Shown here: piece after piece, positions 8,420 through 16,600 of the stretch
Layout of the letters: every line of letters starts with the position of its first letter
Numbering within the stretch: the first letter of the stretch is position 1
Assembly (NCBI GenBank): GCA_017621885.1
Contig: JAGASD010000022.1
Coordinates: 1 to 64,000, forward strand
Source: Clostridia bacterium
GTDB lineage: Bacteria; Bacillota; Clostridia; Oscillospirales; Acutalibacteraceae
Direction of reading: 5' to 3'
Length of the DNA: 64,000 bases
Notes under the pieces: generated by a model
Database searches by the model: none
What the model was told of the DNA's origin: nothing
The model's input: the letters and a program-made list of their open reading frames with translations, nothing else
Made by a program: the position numbers and the translations under genes

Positions 8420-9469
8420 TTATTCAAGAATTATCTTATCTTCGCCTTCAATAATTTCACCGATCACGTAAGCATCAATGCCGTTGTCTTTAAGAACTGA
8501 AATAGAAGCTTCTACTTCATTCTCGGGAACTACGATGCTCATACCAACGCCCATATTATATGTATTGAACATATCTCTTTCAGGAATGTTACCCCATTTT
8601 GCAATAACGTCAAAAATAGGAAGAACCTTAACAGCAGACTTATCAATCTTTGCACACAAGCCATCGGGAATTGAACGGGGAATATTTTCGTAAAAGCCAC
8701 CGCCGGTGATATGAGAAATACCCTTAACGTCAATCTTTTCCAAAAGAGCAAGAACGGGCTTAACATAAATTTTAGTAGGAACAAGCAAAGCCTCCGCAAT
8801 ACTTTTACCGTCTAATTCTTCGCGCTCCACATAAAGCTCGGGGTTATTATTATCAATATCAAAAACCTTACGGCATAAGCTGAAGCCGTTTGAATGAATA
8901 CCTGTTGAAGGAAGAGCAATAACAACGTCACCTGCTGCCATTTTGCTGTTATCAATCATTTTGGGCTTATCAACAATACCAACCGCAAAGCCTGCAAGGT
9001 CGTAATCCTCAACCGACATAAGACCGGGATGCTCTGCAGTTTCGCCGCCGATAAGAGCACAACCGGACTGAACACAACCCTCTGCAACACCGCCTACGAT
9101 TTCTGCAATTTTTTCGGGAATGTTTTTACCGCAAGCAATATAGTCAAGGAAATATAAAGGCTTTGCACCGACGCAAACAATATCGTTTACGCACATAGCT
9201 ACTGCATCAATACCGATTGTATCGTGCTTATCCATAAGAATAGCCAATTTTACTTTAGTACCGCAACCGTCAGTACCTGAAACCAACACGGGGTGCTCCA
9301 TACCTGCAGCACAACCGAGGTCAAAGCAACCGCCGAAGCCGCCAACGTCATCCAATGAACCTTCATTACGTGTTCTGGCAACGTGCTTTTTCATAAGTTC
9401 AACTGCTTTGTAGCCTGCAGTAATATCAACGCCTGCAGCTGCGTAGCTTTCTGATCTTGAATTATTCAT
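8420..9469 (-). CDS. purM: Phosphoribosylformylglycinamidine cyclo-ligase (AIR synthetase)
   Basis: It closes FGAM to AIR with ATP, the fifth step. The 349-aa protein shows SYAAAGVDITAGYKAVE at the start, GGFGGCFDLG, LVSGTDGCGTKVKLA and the ITGGGFYENIPR segment (about 239-250), all typical of PurM. A TTG 18 bases upstream keeps the frame open but overlaps the AAGGAG box; the ATG at 9469, 8 bases after AAGGAG, is the start. It follows purF by 47 bases. Confidence 0.96.
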   Translation of the reverse strand: MNNSRSESYAAAGVDITAGYKAVELMKKHVARTRNEGSLDDVGGFGGCFDLGCAAGMEHPVLVSGTDGCGTKVKLAILMDKHDTIGIDAVAMCVNDIVCVGAKPLYFLDYIACGKNIPEKIAEIVGGVAEGCVQSGCALIGGETAEHPGLMSVEDYDLAGFAVGIVDKPKMIDNSKMAAGDVVIALPSTGIHSNGFSLCRKVFDIDNNNPELYVEREELDGKSIAEALLVPTKIYVKPVLALLEKIDVKGISHITGGGFYENIPRSIPDGLCAKIDKSAVKVLPIFDVIAKWGNIPERDMFNTYNMGVGMSIVVPENEVEASISVLKDNGIDAYVIGEIIEGEDKIILE

Positions 9470-9516
9470 CGTTCTTTCTCCTTGCAATTTTTATCAAAAT
9501 AACTTACTTAACTTAA

Positions 9517-10950
9517 TTAACCTTTTCCGTTCCAACAATATGTGCAAAGGTCTTCTTCGGGAAGTCCGATAGCCTCTACAATACCTTCAAGTGACTGGAA
9601 CTCAAGGGATGCGAAATGAAGCTTTTCACAAATTGCTTTTCTTAATTTTGCACCGCGCTCCGTAGACGCATCGCTGTATTCTTCAATGTGCTTAAAGCCC
9701 TCCTCACCCTCAAGCTCCATAATAGTACTTCTTGAAATAAGCTCCATATCAGAAGTGCCTCTTGAGAAATTGAGATATTTGCAACCGTACATAATAGGGG
9801 GACAAGCCGACCTCATATGTACTTCTTCAGCACCGTTCTCATAAAGGAATTCAACGGTTTCGCGAAGCTGTGTGCCTCTTACAATGCTGTCATCAACAAA
9901 AAGAAGCTTTTTGTCCTTGATAAGCTCGTGAACGGGAATCTGTTTCATTTTGGCAACCTTGCTTCTTTCCCTCTGGTTTGAAGGCATAAAGCTACGAGGC
10001 CATGTGGGAGTATATTTAATAAAGGGTCTTGCAAAAGGAATACTGCTTTCGTTTGAATAGCCGATTGCGTGAGGTGTGCCCGAATCGGGAACACCGCTGA
10101 CATAGTCGATATCCTGAGCTACGTTCGCCGCTTTGTCTGTTTTAGCCATTATCTGACCGTTTTTGTAACGCATAACCTCAACGTTCACACCCTCATAGCA
10201 GGATGTGGGATAGCCGTAGTAAGACCAGAGGAATGCACATATTTTTTTCTTTTTACCCGGAGCTTTAAGAACCTTAACCTCATCGCAGGAAATTTCAACA
10301 ATTTCACCGGGACCCAATTCTTTATAATCCTCAAAGCCTAATTTTTTATATGCAAAATCTTCAAAGGATACGCAGAAGCCGTCTTCACGTTTACCGAGAA
10401 TAACGGGAATTCTGCCTAATTTATCACGGGCAGCAATAAGATTGCCGTCCTCTTTAAGAATAAGAATTGAGCAAGTGCCGTCAATAACGTTCTGTGCAAA
10501 AGCAATACCCTCTTCAAAGCTGCTTTTCTGGTCAATCATAGCGGCAACAAGCTCGGAAGCGTTAATTCCCGTAACACCTGTGGTTGTCATTGCACCGAAG
10601 TGACCGCCGCTGAATGAAAGATATTGGTCAACAAGAGCATCGCTGTTATTTATTATGCCTATTGTACAAATAGCATAAAGACCGTGATTAGAACGAATGA
10701 GCAAGGGCTGTGCGTCTGAATCGCTTATACAACCAACGGCTGTATTACCCTCCATTTCATCAAGTATTCTCTCAAACTTCGTTCTGAACGGAGAATTTTC
10801 TATTTTATGAATTTTTCTTTGCATACCAAGCTCGGGATGGTATGCTGCCATACCCGCGCGGCGTGTACCAAGATGTGAATGATAGTCAACGCCGAAGAAG
10901 GTATCAAGTACTGCATCGTTTTTTGATGCTACACCAAAAAATCCGCCCAT
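9517..10950 (-). CDS. purF: Amidophosphoribosyltransferase-like PurF lacking the N-terminal cysteine
   Basis: PurF catalyses the first committed step, PRPP plus glutamine to 5-phosphoribosylamine. The 477-aa protein has the Ntn-glutaminase fold at the start (YHSHLGTRRAGM, about 20-31) and a clear PRPP loop LLFVDDSIVRGTQ (about 340-352); CTYC near the C-terminus resembles an iron-sulfur ligand pair. The expected Cys1 nucleophile is replaced: the mature start reads MGGFFGVA. GAGGTG precedes the ATG at 10950. An in-frame TTG upstream overlaps this box and is not a credible start. The glutaminase may therefore be inactive, with the phosphoribosyl transfer site intact. Confidence 0.88.
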   Translation of the reverse strand: MGGFFGVASKNDAVLDTFFGVDYHSHLGTRRAGMAAYHPELGMQRKIHKIENSPFRTKFERILDEMEGNTAVGCISDSDAQPLLIRSNHGLYAICTIGIINNSDALVDQYLSFSGGHFGAMTTTGVTGINASELVAAMIDQKSSFEEGIAFAQNVIDGTCSILILKEDGNLIAARDKLGRIPVILGKREDGFCVSFEDFAYKKLGFEDYKELGPGEIVEISCDEVKVLKAPGKKKKICAFLWSYYGYPTSCYEGVNVEVMRYKNGQIMAKTDKAANVAQDIDYVSGVPDSGTPHAIGYSNESSIPFARPFIKYTPTWPRSFMPSNQRERSKVAKMKQIPVHELIKDKKLLFVDDSIVRGTQLRETVEFLYENGAEEVHMRSACPPIMYGCKYLNFSRGTSDMELISRSTIMELEGEEGFKHIEEYSDASTERGAKLRKAICEKLHFASLEFQSLEGIVEAIGLPEEDLCTYCWNGKG

Positions 10951-10989
10951 TTTACACCTCAATTATAAAAAGTTGATTGTTCTGAAAAT

Positions 10990-11203
10990 ATTTGTTTAAA
11001 AGTGAGAAGTGAGGAATGAGGAGTGAGGAGTTTCGGGGCTAACATCGATTATATTTTCGTTTCGCTTTGCGAAACATATCGCATACGCAGTATATATCGT
11101 ATCAGCAGATATATCGCACCATAGGTATATCGCCCTCGAAGAGCATACTAAAATGCCGACCGCAGGTCCCAAAATTCCTAATTTCTAATTCCTAATTCCT
11201 AAT
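10990..11203. repeat. ATATCG mini-hairpin array with heptamer repeats
   Basis: No gene is present between purF and purE. At 11001-11035 there is a GTGAGGA-type seven-base array, and at 11171-11204 an ATTCCTA seven-base array. Between them (about 11057-11150) the core ATATCG recurs about every 20 bases. Each spacer is a small palindrome: GTTTCGCtttGCGAAAC, ATACgcaGTAT, TATCagcaGATA, ACCataGGT, CTCgaaGAG. The same core occurs at 14038-14213. Confidence 0.75.
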
Positions 11204-11698
11204 TCAATTGTTATATTTATTTTCTATCCCTGCATTCTTCTCAAGAACCTTTGCAGTGTCTGCTGCGCGTTTATCAGCAAGCTTCTTTTCAAGCACAGGC
11301 TCTGAAAGTGAAAGCATTTCAATCGCAAGAAGTGCCGCATTAACCGCACCGTCAATTGCAACGGTTGCAACGGGAATACCCGAGGGCATCTGCACTGTCG
11401 ACAGAAGAGCTTCCATACCGCCTAAATTCTGTGACTTAATAGGAATACCGATAACGGGCAAAGTTGTGTTAGCCGCAACGGCACCTGCAAGGTGCGCCGC
11501 CATACCTGCCGCAGCAATAATTACACCAAAGCCGTTTTCGCGTGCATTTGCACTGAATTCCTTTGCTTCAACGGGAGTTCTGTGTGCAGAGAAAACGTGA
11601 ACCTCAAAAGGAACCTCAAACTCTTTAAGTGTGTTAATCGCTTTTTCAACAACGGGTAAATCGCTGTCGCTACCCATAATAATGCCAACTTTTTTCAT
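11204..11698 (-). CDS. purE: 5-(carboxyamino)imidazole ribonucleotide mutase
   Basis: PurE rearranges N5-CAIR to CAIR in purine synthesis. The 164-aa protein is class I in size and shows GIIMGSDSDLPV at the start, SAHRTP (about 40-45), AAAGMAAHLAGAVAA (about 61-75) and GIPIKS. The ATG at 11698 has AAGGATG 6-10 bases upstream. It is the first gene of the purine operon and lies directly behind the ZTP riboswitch. No purK, which would supply N5-CAIR, is present in the window. Confidence 0.96.
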   Translation of the reverse strand: MKKVGIIMGSDSDLPVVEKAINTLKEFEVPFEVHVFSAHRTPVEAKEFSANARENGFGVIIAAAGMAAHLAGAVAANTTLPVIGIPIKSQNLGGMEALLSTVQMPSGIPVATVAIDGAVNAALLAIEMLSLSEPVLEKKLADKRAADTAKVLEKNAGIENKYNN

Positions 11699-11725
11699 AA
11701 AAACATCCTTTCAAGAATCACTAAA

Positions 11726-11768
11726 AACACAAAAAGGGCGCACTTGCTCAAAGGGAACAAGTGTGCCC
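11726..11768 (-). terminator. Intrinsic terminator of the ZTP riboswitch
   Basis: On the minus strand GGGCACACTTG pairs with CAAGTGCGCCC, followed by TTTTTGTGTTTTT. The left arm starts inside the conserved CUGGGCA of the aptamer, so ligand-stabilised aptamer and terminator compete. Confidence 0.85.
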
Positions 11769-11901
11769 AGACGGTCGGCTTAAAGTCACTTTATAATTAT
11801 CAGAAAGCAAATTCAAAAATTATTGCCTAAATCCGATAAAAAACCTGCTTCCTTGTGGTGCTCCACATAAAAAACCGTCAGTCACAGGCAGACTTCTCAA
11901 C
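11762..11901 (-). promoter_or_regulatory. ZTP/ZMP (pfl) riboswitch upstream of purE
   Basis: Reading the minus strand, the leader contains CTGACGG, then a GUGG...CCAC hairpin with AAGGAAGC after it, a variable linker, and the conserved CCGACCGTCTGGGCA (11763-11777). This matches the pfl/ZTP motif, an RNA sensor for the purine intermediates ZMP and ZTP that signal folate shortage. The terminator overlaps its 3' end, so ligand binding should turn on the purine operon. Assignment is by recalled consensus. Confidence 0.85.
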
Positions 11902-11907
11902 ACTGTA

Positions 11908-11936
11908 ATTTTATCATTTCTGAAAAATAGTGTCAA
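11908..11936 (-). promoter_or_regulatory. Sigma-A promoter of the purine operon
   Basis: On the minus strand TTGACA (11936-11931), a 17-base spacer and TAAAAT (11913-11908). Predicted start is near 11901, immediately before the riboswitch. Confidence 0.85.
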
Positions 11937-11995
11937 GGCACATAAACTATAATAAAAGGTCAGTTAAATCATATCAATATAGTGAAAATGCTGTA

Positions 11996-12412
11996 TCAGT
12001 TAGCTTTTGTTTCACAGTAAAGACAACGGTAAACGCCATTCTCTCTGTCAGTAAGCTTGAATATATGATTAATCTCCTGTTCGGTTGTTGTAATGCAACG
12101 GGGATTCTTACATTTTATAACGTTTACAAGCTTTTCGGGAAGTTCTACACTAAGCTTCTGAACGCGTTCACAGTTGCGTATAACATTTATTGTTATACCC
12201 GGGTCAACGTAACCGATAACATCAAAATCAAGATCTATGTCCGCATCAATTTTTATAATATCTTTTTTGCCCAATTTTTTGCTTGATACATTTTTGATAA
12301 TTGCAACTGAGCAGTCAAGATTATCAAGCCCCAAAAGGTCATATATACGCATACTTCTGCCGGCGGTAATATGGTCTATAACAAAACCGTTTGTGATAGA
12401 ATCTATATTCAT
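11996..12412 (-). CDS. pyrI: Aspartate carbamoyltransferase regulatory subunit
   Basis: PyrI binds nucleotide effectors and the catalytic trimers of aspartate transcarbamoylase. The 138-aa protein has the allosteric domain (about 1-95; [21 protein letters not shown] at the start) and a C-terminal zinc domain with CKNPRC (about 101-106) and CLYC (about 131-134). Its ATG overlaps the pyrB stop codon by four bases (ATGA), so translation is probably coupled. It ends the pyrimidine operon; no clear terminator follows before the purE promoter. Confidence 0.95.
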   Translation of the reverse strand: MNIDSITNGFVIDHITAGRSMRIYDLLGLDNLDCSVAIIKNVSSKKLGKKDIIKIDADIDLDFDVIGYVDPGITINVIRNCERVQKLSVELPEKLVNVIKCKNPRCITTTEQEINHIFKLTDRENGVYRCLYCETKAN

Positions 12413-13329
12413 TTGTCTGCCTCCTCCAAAAGCTTGAGTATAAGTGCCATTCTTACATATTTGCCGTTAAGCACCTGCTTGAAATAACAGGCTCTGGGGT
12501 CGCTGTCAACCGCAACGGATATTTCGTTAACACGAGGAAGCGGATGCATAACAGACAAATCCTTTTTAGCATTTTTAAGCTTTTTGGGCTCAAGAATGTA
12601 GCTGTCTTTGAGTCTTAAATAATCCTCTTCATTAAAGAATCTTTCTCTCTGAACACGTGTCATATAGAGAATATCAAGCTCGGGCATTACCGACTCAAGG
12701 TCAGTTGTCTGCTTGTAAGGGATGTTCTTTTTCTGAAGAACATCTTTCTTAATATAGCTTGGAAGCTTCAGCTCCTCGGGTGAAATAAGAACAACGTTTA
12801 TACCCTCGTATCTTGAAAGAGCGGTAATAAGGGAATGAACCGTTCTGCCGAATTTAAGGTCACCGCAGAAGCCGATTGTCAGATTATTGAAGCCACCCTT
12901 TTCTCTGTAAATTGTAAGAAGGTCTGTAAGTGTCTGTGTGGGGTGATTATGACCTCCGTCACCGGCGTTGATAACGGGAATACTTGCATTCTGTGCAGCA
13001 ACAAGCGGCGCCCCCTCTTTAGGATGACGCATTGCAATAATATCAGCATAACAGCTTATTGTTTTTGCTGTGTCCGCCACACTTTCTCCCTTTGCGGCAG
13101 ATGAGCTGTTTGCCTCGGAGAAACCAAGAACACTGCCACCCAATTCAAGCATGGCAGCCTCAAAGCTGAGCCTTGTTCTTGTGGAGGGCTCAAAGAAAAG
13201 TGTTGCGAGCTTTTTACCTTTGCATTTTTCCGCATATTTTGAAGGATTCGCAATAATGTCATTAGCAGTCGCTAAAAGCTCGTTTAAATCCTCAACGGAA
13301 AAATCAAGAATATCAATAAGACTTCTCAT
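12409..13329 (-). CDS. pyrB: Aspartate carbamoyltransferase catalytic subunit
   Basis: It makes carbamoyl aspartate from carbamoyl phosphate and aspartate. The 306-aa protein has the carbamoyl-phosphate motif STRTRLSFE (about 50-58), [15 protein letters not shown] (about 127-141) and the family [11 protein letters not shown] segment (about 261-271). A GTG at 13338 is also possible, but it sits only three bases from AAGGA; the ATG at 13329 gives the usual MRSLIDILD start and is preferred. A separate PyrI subunit follows, so the enzyme should be the allosteric c6r6 type. Confidence 0.95.
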   Translation of the reverse strand: MRSLIDILDFSVEDLNELLATANDIIANPSKYAEKCKGKKLATLFFEPSTRTRLSFEAAMLELGGSVLGFSEANSSSAAKGESVADTAKTISCYADIIAMRHPKEGAPLVAAQNASIPVINAGDGGHNHPTQTLTDLLTIYREKGGFNNLTIGFCGDLKFGRTVHSLITALSRYEGINVVLISPEELKLPSYIKKDVLQKKNIPYKQTTDLESVMPELDILYMTRVQRERFFNEEDYLRLKDSYILEPKKLKNAKKDLSVMHPLPRVNEISVAVDSDPRACYFKQVLNGKYVRMALILKLLEEADK

Positions 13330-13356
13330 AAAATCCACATATCCTTTTTTAAAAAA

Positions 13357-14013
13357 TTATTCTTTTGCTCCGTTAATTGAGAGATAGTTTTTAATTCTCT
13401 CAACATTTTCGCGATTCTTTTCATCTTCTTCAAGATATTCGATAATATCGTAAACATCAACAACGGAGTATACGGGGAAGCCATATTCCTCGCCAACCTC
13501 TGCCATTGCGGATTTATCTGTCTTACCCTTTTCTTTACGGTCAACCATAACGAATGTTGCGGCAACCTTTGTGCCTTCAAGGCCTGAAAGAATAGACATA
13601 CTTTCACGAATAGCCGTACCCGCTGTAATAACATCTTCTACAATAACGATTTCTTCACCTTCCTGGGGCTTATAGCCAACAAAAACGCCGCCTTCGCCGT
13701 GGTCCTTCTCTTCCTTACGGTTAAAGAAGAAGGGTACGTCAAGACCGTTTTTTGCAAGTGCAACAGCAACTGAAACAGCAATGGGAATGCCTTTGTATGC
13801 AGGTCCGTAAAGAACTGTTTTTTTGTTTCCTACTTTTTCAAAATATGCTTTTGCGTAAAATTCGCCCAATTTGCAAATCTGTTCGCCTGTTTTAATATCA
13901 CCTGCGTTGATGAAATAAGGGATTTTTCTACCGCTTTTTGCTGTAAAATCACCAAATTTAAGAACGCCGGCACCTTCCAAAAACTGTATAAATTCTCTTT
14001 TGTAGCTTTCCAT
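13357..14013 (-). CDS. pyrE: Orotate phosphoribosyltransferase
   Basis: It joins orotate and PRPP to give OMP. The 218-aa protein carries FTAKSGRKIPYFINAGD near the start, KEEKDHGEGG in the flexible catalytic loop (about 103-112) and the PRPP motif IVIVEDVITAGTAIRES (about 124-140). The frame stays open for 25 more codons upstream, but the ATG at 14013 has a strong GGAGG 8 bases away, so that start is used. The upstream gap is filled by a repeat array. Confidence 0.95.
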   Translation of the reverse strand: MESYKREFIQFLEGAGVLKFGDFTAKSGRKIPYFINAGDIKTGEQICKLGEFYAKAYFEKVGNKKTVLYGPAYKGIPIAVSVAVALAKNGLDVPFFFNRKEEKDHGEGGVFVGYKPQEGEEIVIVEDVITAGTAIRESMSILSGLEGTKVAATFVMVDRKEKGKTDKSAMAEVGEEYGFPVYSVVDVYDIIEYLEEDEKNRENVERIKNYLSINGAKE

Positions 14014-14037
14014 TTTTAATCCTCCAAAATTTTCTTG

Positions 14038-14213
14038 TTTCACCGCAAGGTGAAATATATCGAGTGTGAAGCACATATCGAGTCCCAAAGGACATATCGA
14101 ACCGAAGGTATATCGACAGTCGATATGTTCATCTTACGATAAACTCGATATATTGCGATGCAATTCGATATATTTTCTTTTCACTCAAATTCGATATATT
14201 TTGCTTTTGCAAA
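14038..14213. repeat. Inverted ATATCGA mini-hairpin array
   Basis: The 230-base gap between pyrF and pyrE is an ordered array. Four ATATCGA cores are followed by four TCGATAT cores in opposite orientation. Most spacers are small palindromes: TTTCACCgcaaGGTGAAA, GTGtgaagCAC, GTCCcaaaGGAC, ACCgaaGGT, then ATTGCgatGCAAT and ATTTTGCttttGCAAAAT. The whole can also fold on itself as one long hairpin. No gene or promoter is seen. Confidence 0.85.
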
Positions 14214-14245
14214 ATAAGATTCTATAATCCAAAATCGTTTGTTAA

Positions 14246-14947
14246 TTAATCACAAAACTCTGCAACGCATCTGTTATATGCTGCAACAGGGTCTTCTGCT
14301 GCTGTGATGGGTCTGCCCACAACGATGTAGTCAGAACCGATTTCTTTAGCCTGAGCAGGAGTCATAACGCGCTTCTGGTCACCGATGTCACCGTCAGCAA
14401 AACGCACACCGGGAGTAATTGTAAGGAAATCCTTACCGCAGATTTCGTGAACCTTACCTGCTTCAAGAGGTGAGCAAACAACACCGTCAAGACCTGACAC
14501 CTTTGCATTGTGAGCATAGTGCATAACAACCTTGTCAATGGGCTCTTTAATGAGAAGGTCGTTTTCCATGCTCTCCTGGTCTGTGGATGTAAGCTGAGTA
14601 ACAGCAATAAGAAGAGGTCTTGTACCGTCTTCACGTGTGAGACCTTCGAGGGCTGCTTCCATCATACGGCAAGTACCTGAAGCGTGAAGGTTTGTTATAT
14701 CAACGTCAAGTCCTGAAAGAACTGCCATTGATTTTTTAACCGTGTTGGGAATATCATGAAGTTTAAGGTCAAGGAAAATCTTATGACCGCGTTTTTTGAT
14801 TTCACGAACAATCTGAGGACCTTCTGCATAAAAAAGCTCCATACCGATTTTTACGAAGGGCTTTCTTCCGCCTTCAAATTTGTCAAGGAACTCATAAACC
14901 TTTTCTGCACTCGCAAAATCGCAAGCAACAATTACGTCTTTACCCAT
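14246..14947 (-). CDS. pyrF: Orotidine 5'-phosphate decarboxylase
   Basis: It decarboxylates OMP to UMP. The 233-aa protein starts with VIVACDFASAEKV (catalytic-barrel first strand), has the signature FLDLKLHDIPNTV (about 58-70) with the Asp-Lys-Asp catalytic set, and ends with PGVRFADGD and YIVVGRPIT (phosphate site). GGAGGAG precedes the ATG, which shares a base with the pyrD stop codon (TAATG), so it is translationally linked to pyrD. Confidence 0.96.
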   Translation of the reverse strand: MGKDVIVACDFASAEKVYEFLDKFEGGRKPFVKIGMELFYAEGPQIVREIKKRGHKIFLDLKLHDIPNTVKKSMAVLSGLDVDITNLHASGTCRMMEAALEGLTREDGTRPLLIAVTQLTSTDQESMENDLLIKEPIDKVVMHYAHNAKVSGLDGVVCSPLEAGKVHEICGKDFLTITPGVRFADGDIGDQKRVMTPAQAKEIGSDYIVVGRPITAAEDPVAAYNRCVAEFCD

Positions 14948-15858
14948 TATTTTACTCCTCCTATTATATCTTTTAAGTTACTGATACCGTATTTGTCCAT
15001 AACTGCAGGTAAATCGTTGATGATATCACGGCATACATAAGGGTCAATAAGGTTTGCCGCACCGACCTCAACAGCCGTAGCACCTGCAAGCATAAGCTCA
15101 ATTACATCCTCTGCGCTTGAAACACCGCCCATACCTACAACAGGAATACTAACAGCGTTTGCAACCCGGTAAACCATACTCACTGCAACAGGGAAAATTG
15201 CACTGCCTGAAAAACCGCCCATCTTATTTGCAATAACGGGCTTTTTTGTTTTAAGGTCAATTCTCATACCGAGAAGCGTGTTTATAAGGCTTATGCCGTC
15301 TGCACCTGCAGCCTCGCAAGCCTTTGCTATTGAAACAATATCCGTTACGTTAGGTGAAAGCTTAATAATAACGGGTTTTGTTGTTACCTTTTTAACTGCA
15401 GCAGTAACCTCTGCCGCTGCCTCGGGATTTGTGCCGAAGCTCATACCGCCGCCGTGAACATTAGGACAGCTTACGTTTACTTCCAGCCATCCAACCTGCT
15501 CTTCTTTATCGAGCTTTTCGCAAGTATATGCATAGTCTTCAACGGCAAAACCGCTGACATTAGCCATAACCTTTTTGTTAAAGCATTTTTTAAGCTTGGG
15601 TAATTCTTCACTTATAACCTTTTCAACACCGGGATTCTGAAGACCTACCGCGTTTATCATACCTGCATTGCACTCTGCAATACGGGGTGTTGGATTACCG
15701 AATCGGGGATCCTTTGTTGTACCCTTAAAAGAAAATGTACCGAGCACGTTTATATCGTAAAGCTCTGCAAACTCATACCCGTAGCCGAATGTACCGCTTG
15801 CAGGGATAATGGGATTATCAAGAGGTAATCCGCAAAGGTCAACACTTAATCTGCCCAT
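14947..15858 (-). CDS. pyrD: Dihydroorotate dehydrogenase B, catalytic subunit
   Basis: It oxidises dihydroorotate to orotate using FMN. The 303-aa protein has PIIPASGTFGYG near the start, the class 1 active-site region NVSCPNVHGGG (about 128-138) with the catalytic Cys, IIKLSPNVTD, and GMGGVSSAEDV and the GAxAVEVG phosphate loop near the C-terminus. The neighbouring pyrK shows it is the NAD-dependent class 1B enzyme. It overlaps pyrK by 13 bases. The ATG at 15858 has GGAGGAG upstream. Confidence 0.96.
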   Translation of the reverse strand: MGRLSVDLCGLPLDNPIIPASGTFGYGYEFAELYDINVLGTFSFKGTTKDPRFGNPTPRIAECNAGMINAVGLQNPGVEKVISEELPKLKKCFNKKVMANVSGFAVEDYAYTCEKLDKEEQVGWLEVNVSCPNVHGGGMSFGTNPEAAAEVTAAVKKVTTKPVIIKLSPNVTDIVSIAKACEAAGADGISLINTLLGMRIDLKTKKPVIANKMGGFSGSAIFPVAVSMVYRVANAVSIPVVGMGGVSSAEDVIELMLAGATAVEVGAANLIDPYVCRDIINDLPAVMDKYGISNLKDIIGGVK

Positions 15859-16583
15859 AAAATCTCCTCCTTTTCAAGGACGGGGCCATCTTTACAAATA
15901 CGCTTGTAGCCCGTAATTGTTTTGCAGGAGCAACCCATACAAGCACCAAAGCCGCAACCCATTCTTTCTTCAAAGCTGAACTGACCGCTTGTTGCAGTTG
16001 CCTTATAAAGTGCCTTGAGCATAGGCTCGGGACCGCAGGTATAGAAATATGTATAATCTACATCCGAAAGTGCGTCTGTAACAAAACCTTTCACACCGTA
16101 AGAACCGTCTGCGGTTGCAACAACCACTTCTGCACCAAGTGCTTTAAAATCCTCTTCGCAGAAAATTTCAGCCTTTGTGTTAAAGCCTAAAATAACATTT
16201 ACCTTTTTGCCCTCGGCAATAAGCTTTTTAGCAAGCATATAGAGGGGCGGAACACCAACACCGCCACCGATAAGAAGGGGTTTTTCACCTGAAACAGCCG
16301 TATTGTAGCCGTTTCCGAGACCTGTAAGAACATCAAGCTCTGTGCCGATTTCCATTTCTGCCATTTTTTCCGTACCCTTACCCACAACTTTATATATAAG
16401 GGTAAGAACATCGTTTTCGCTGTCGCAGACAGAAATAGGTCTTCTGAGGTAAAGCCCGTCAATTTTTATATTAACAAACTGACCGGGTGATGTAATATCA
16501 CTCACATCACCGGAAAGCTTCATTTTATACACAGTTTCAGTAAGCTGTGTGTTATTAATTATTCTAAAAAAACTTTGTTTCAT
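15846..16583 (-). CDS. pyrK: Dihydroorotate dehydrogenase B, electron transfer subunit
   Basis: PyrK carries FAD and a [2Fe-2S] cluster and passes electrons from PyrD to NAD+. The 245-aa protein has the ferredoxin-reductase fold: LRRPISVCDSE for FAD binding (about 47-57), LIGGGVGVPPLYMLAKKL for the nucleotide, and the C-terminal cluster CGFGACMGCSC (about 212-222) with a last Cys in RICKDGPVL. Normal length for the family. The ATG at 16583 follows carB by 17 bases. Confidence 0.95.
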   Translation of the reverse strand: MKQSFFRIINNTQLTETVYKMKLSGDVSDITSPGQFVNIKIDGLYLRRPISVCDSENDVLTLIYKVVGKGTEKMAEMEIGTELDVLTGLGNGYNTAVSGEKPLLIGGGVGVPPLYMLAKKLIAEGKKVNVILGFNTKAEIFCEEDFKALGAEVVVATADGSYGVKGFVTDALSDVDYTYFYTCGPEPMLKALYKATATSGQFSFEERMGCGFGACMGCSCKTITGYKRICKDGPVLEKEEILWAD

Positions 16584-16600
16584 ATTTTCAATTCTCCACT

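Noticed and set aside
10951-10962. Upstream TTG start of purF that would include a Cys near the N-terminus
   Set aside because: The TTG and following codons are the GAGGTG ribosome binding site of the ATG at 10950; the Cys would be residue 3 and not the Ntn nucleophile.
14038-14213. Possible CRISPR array
   Set aside because: Core is only seven bases, orientation switches midway, spacers are about 10-13 bases and self-complementary; no cas genes.
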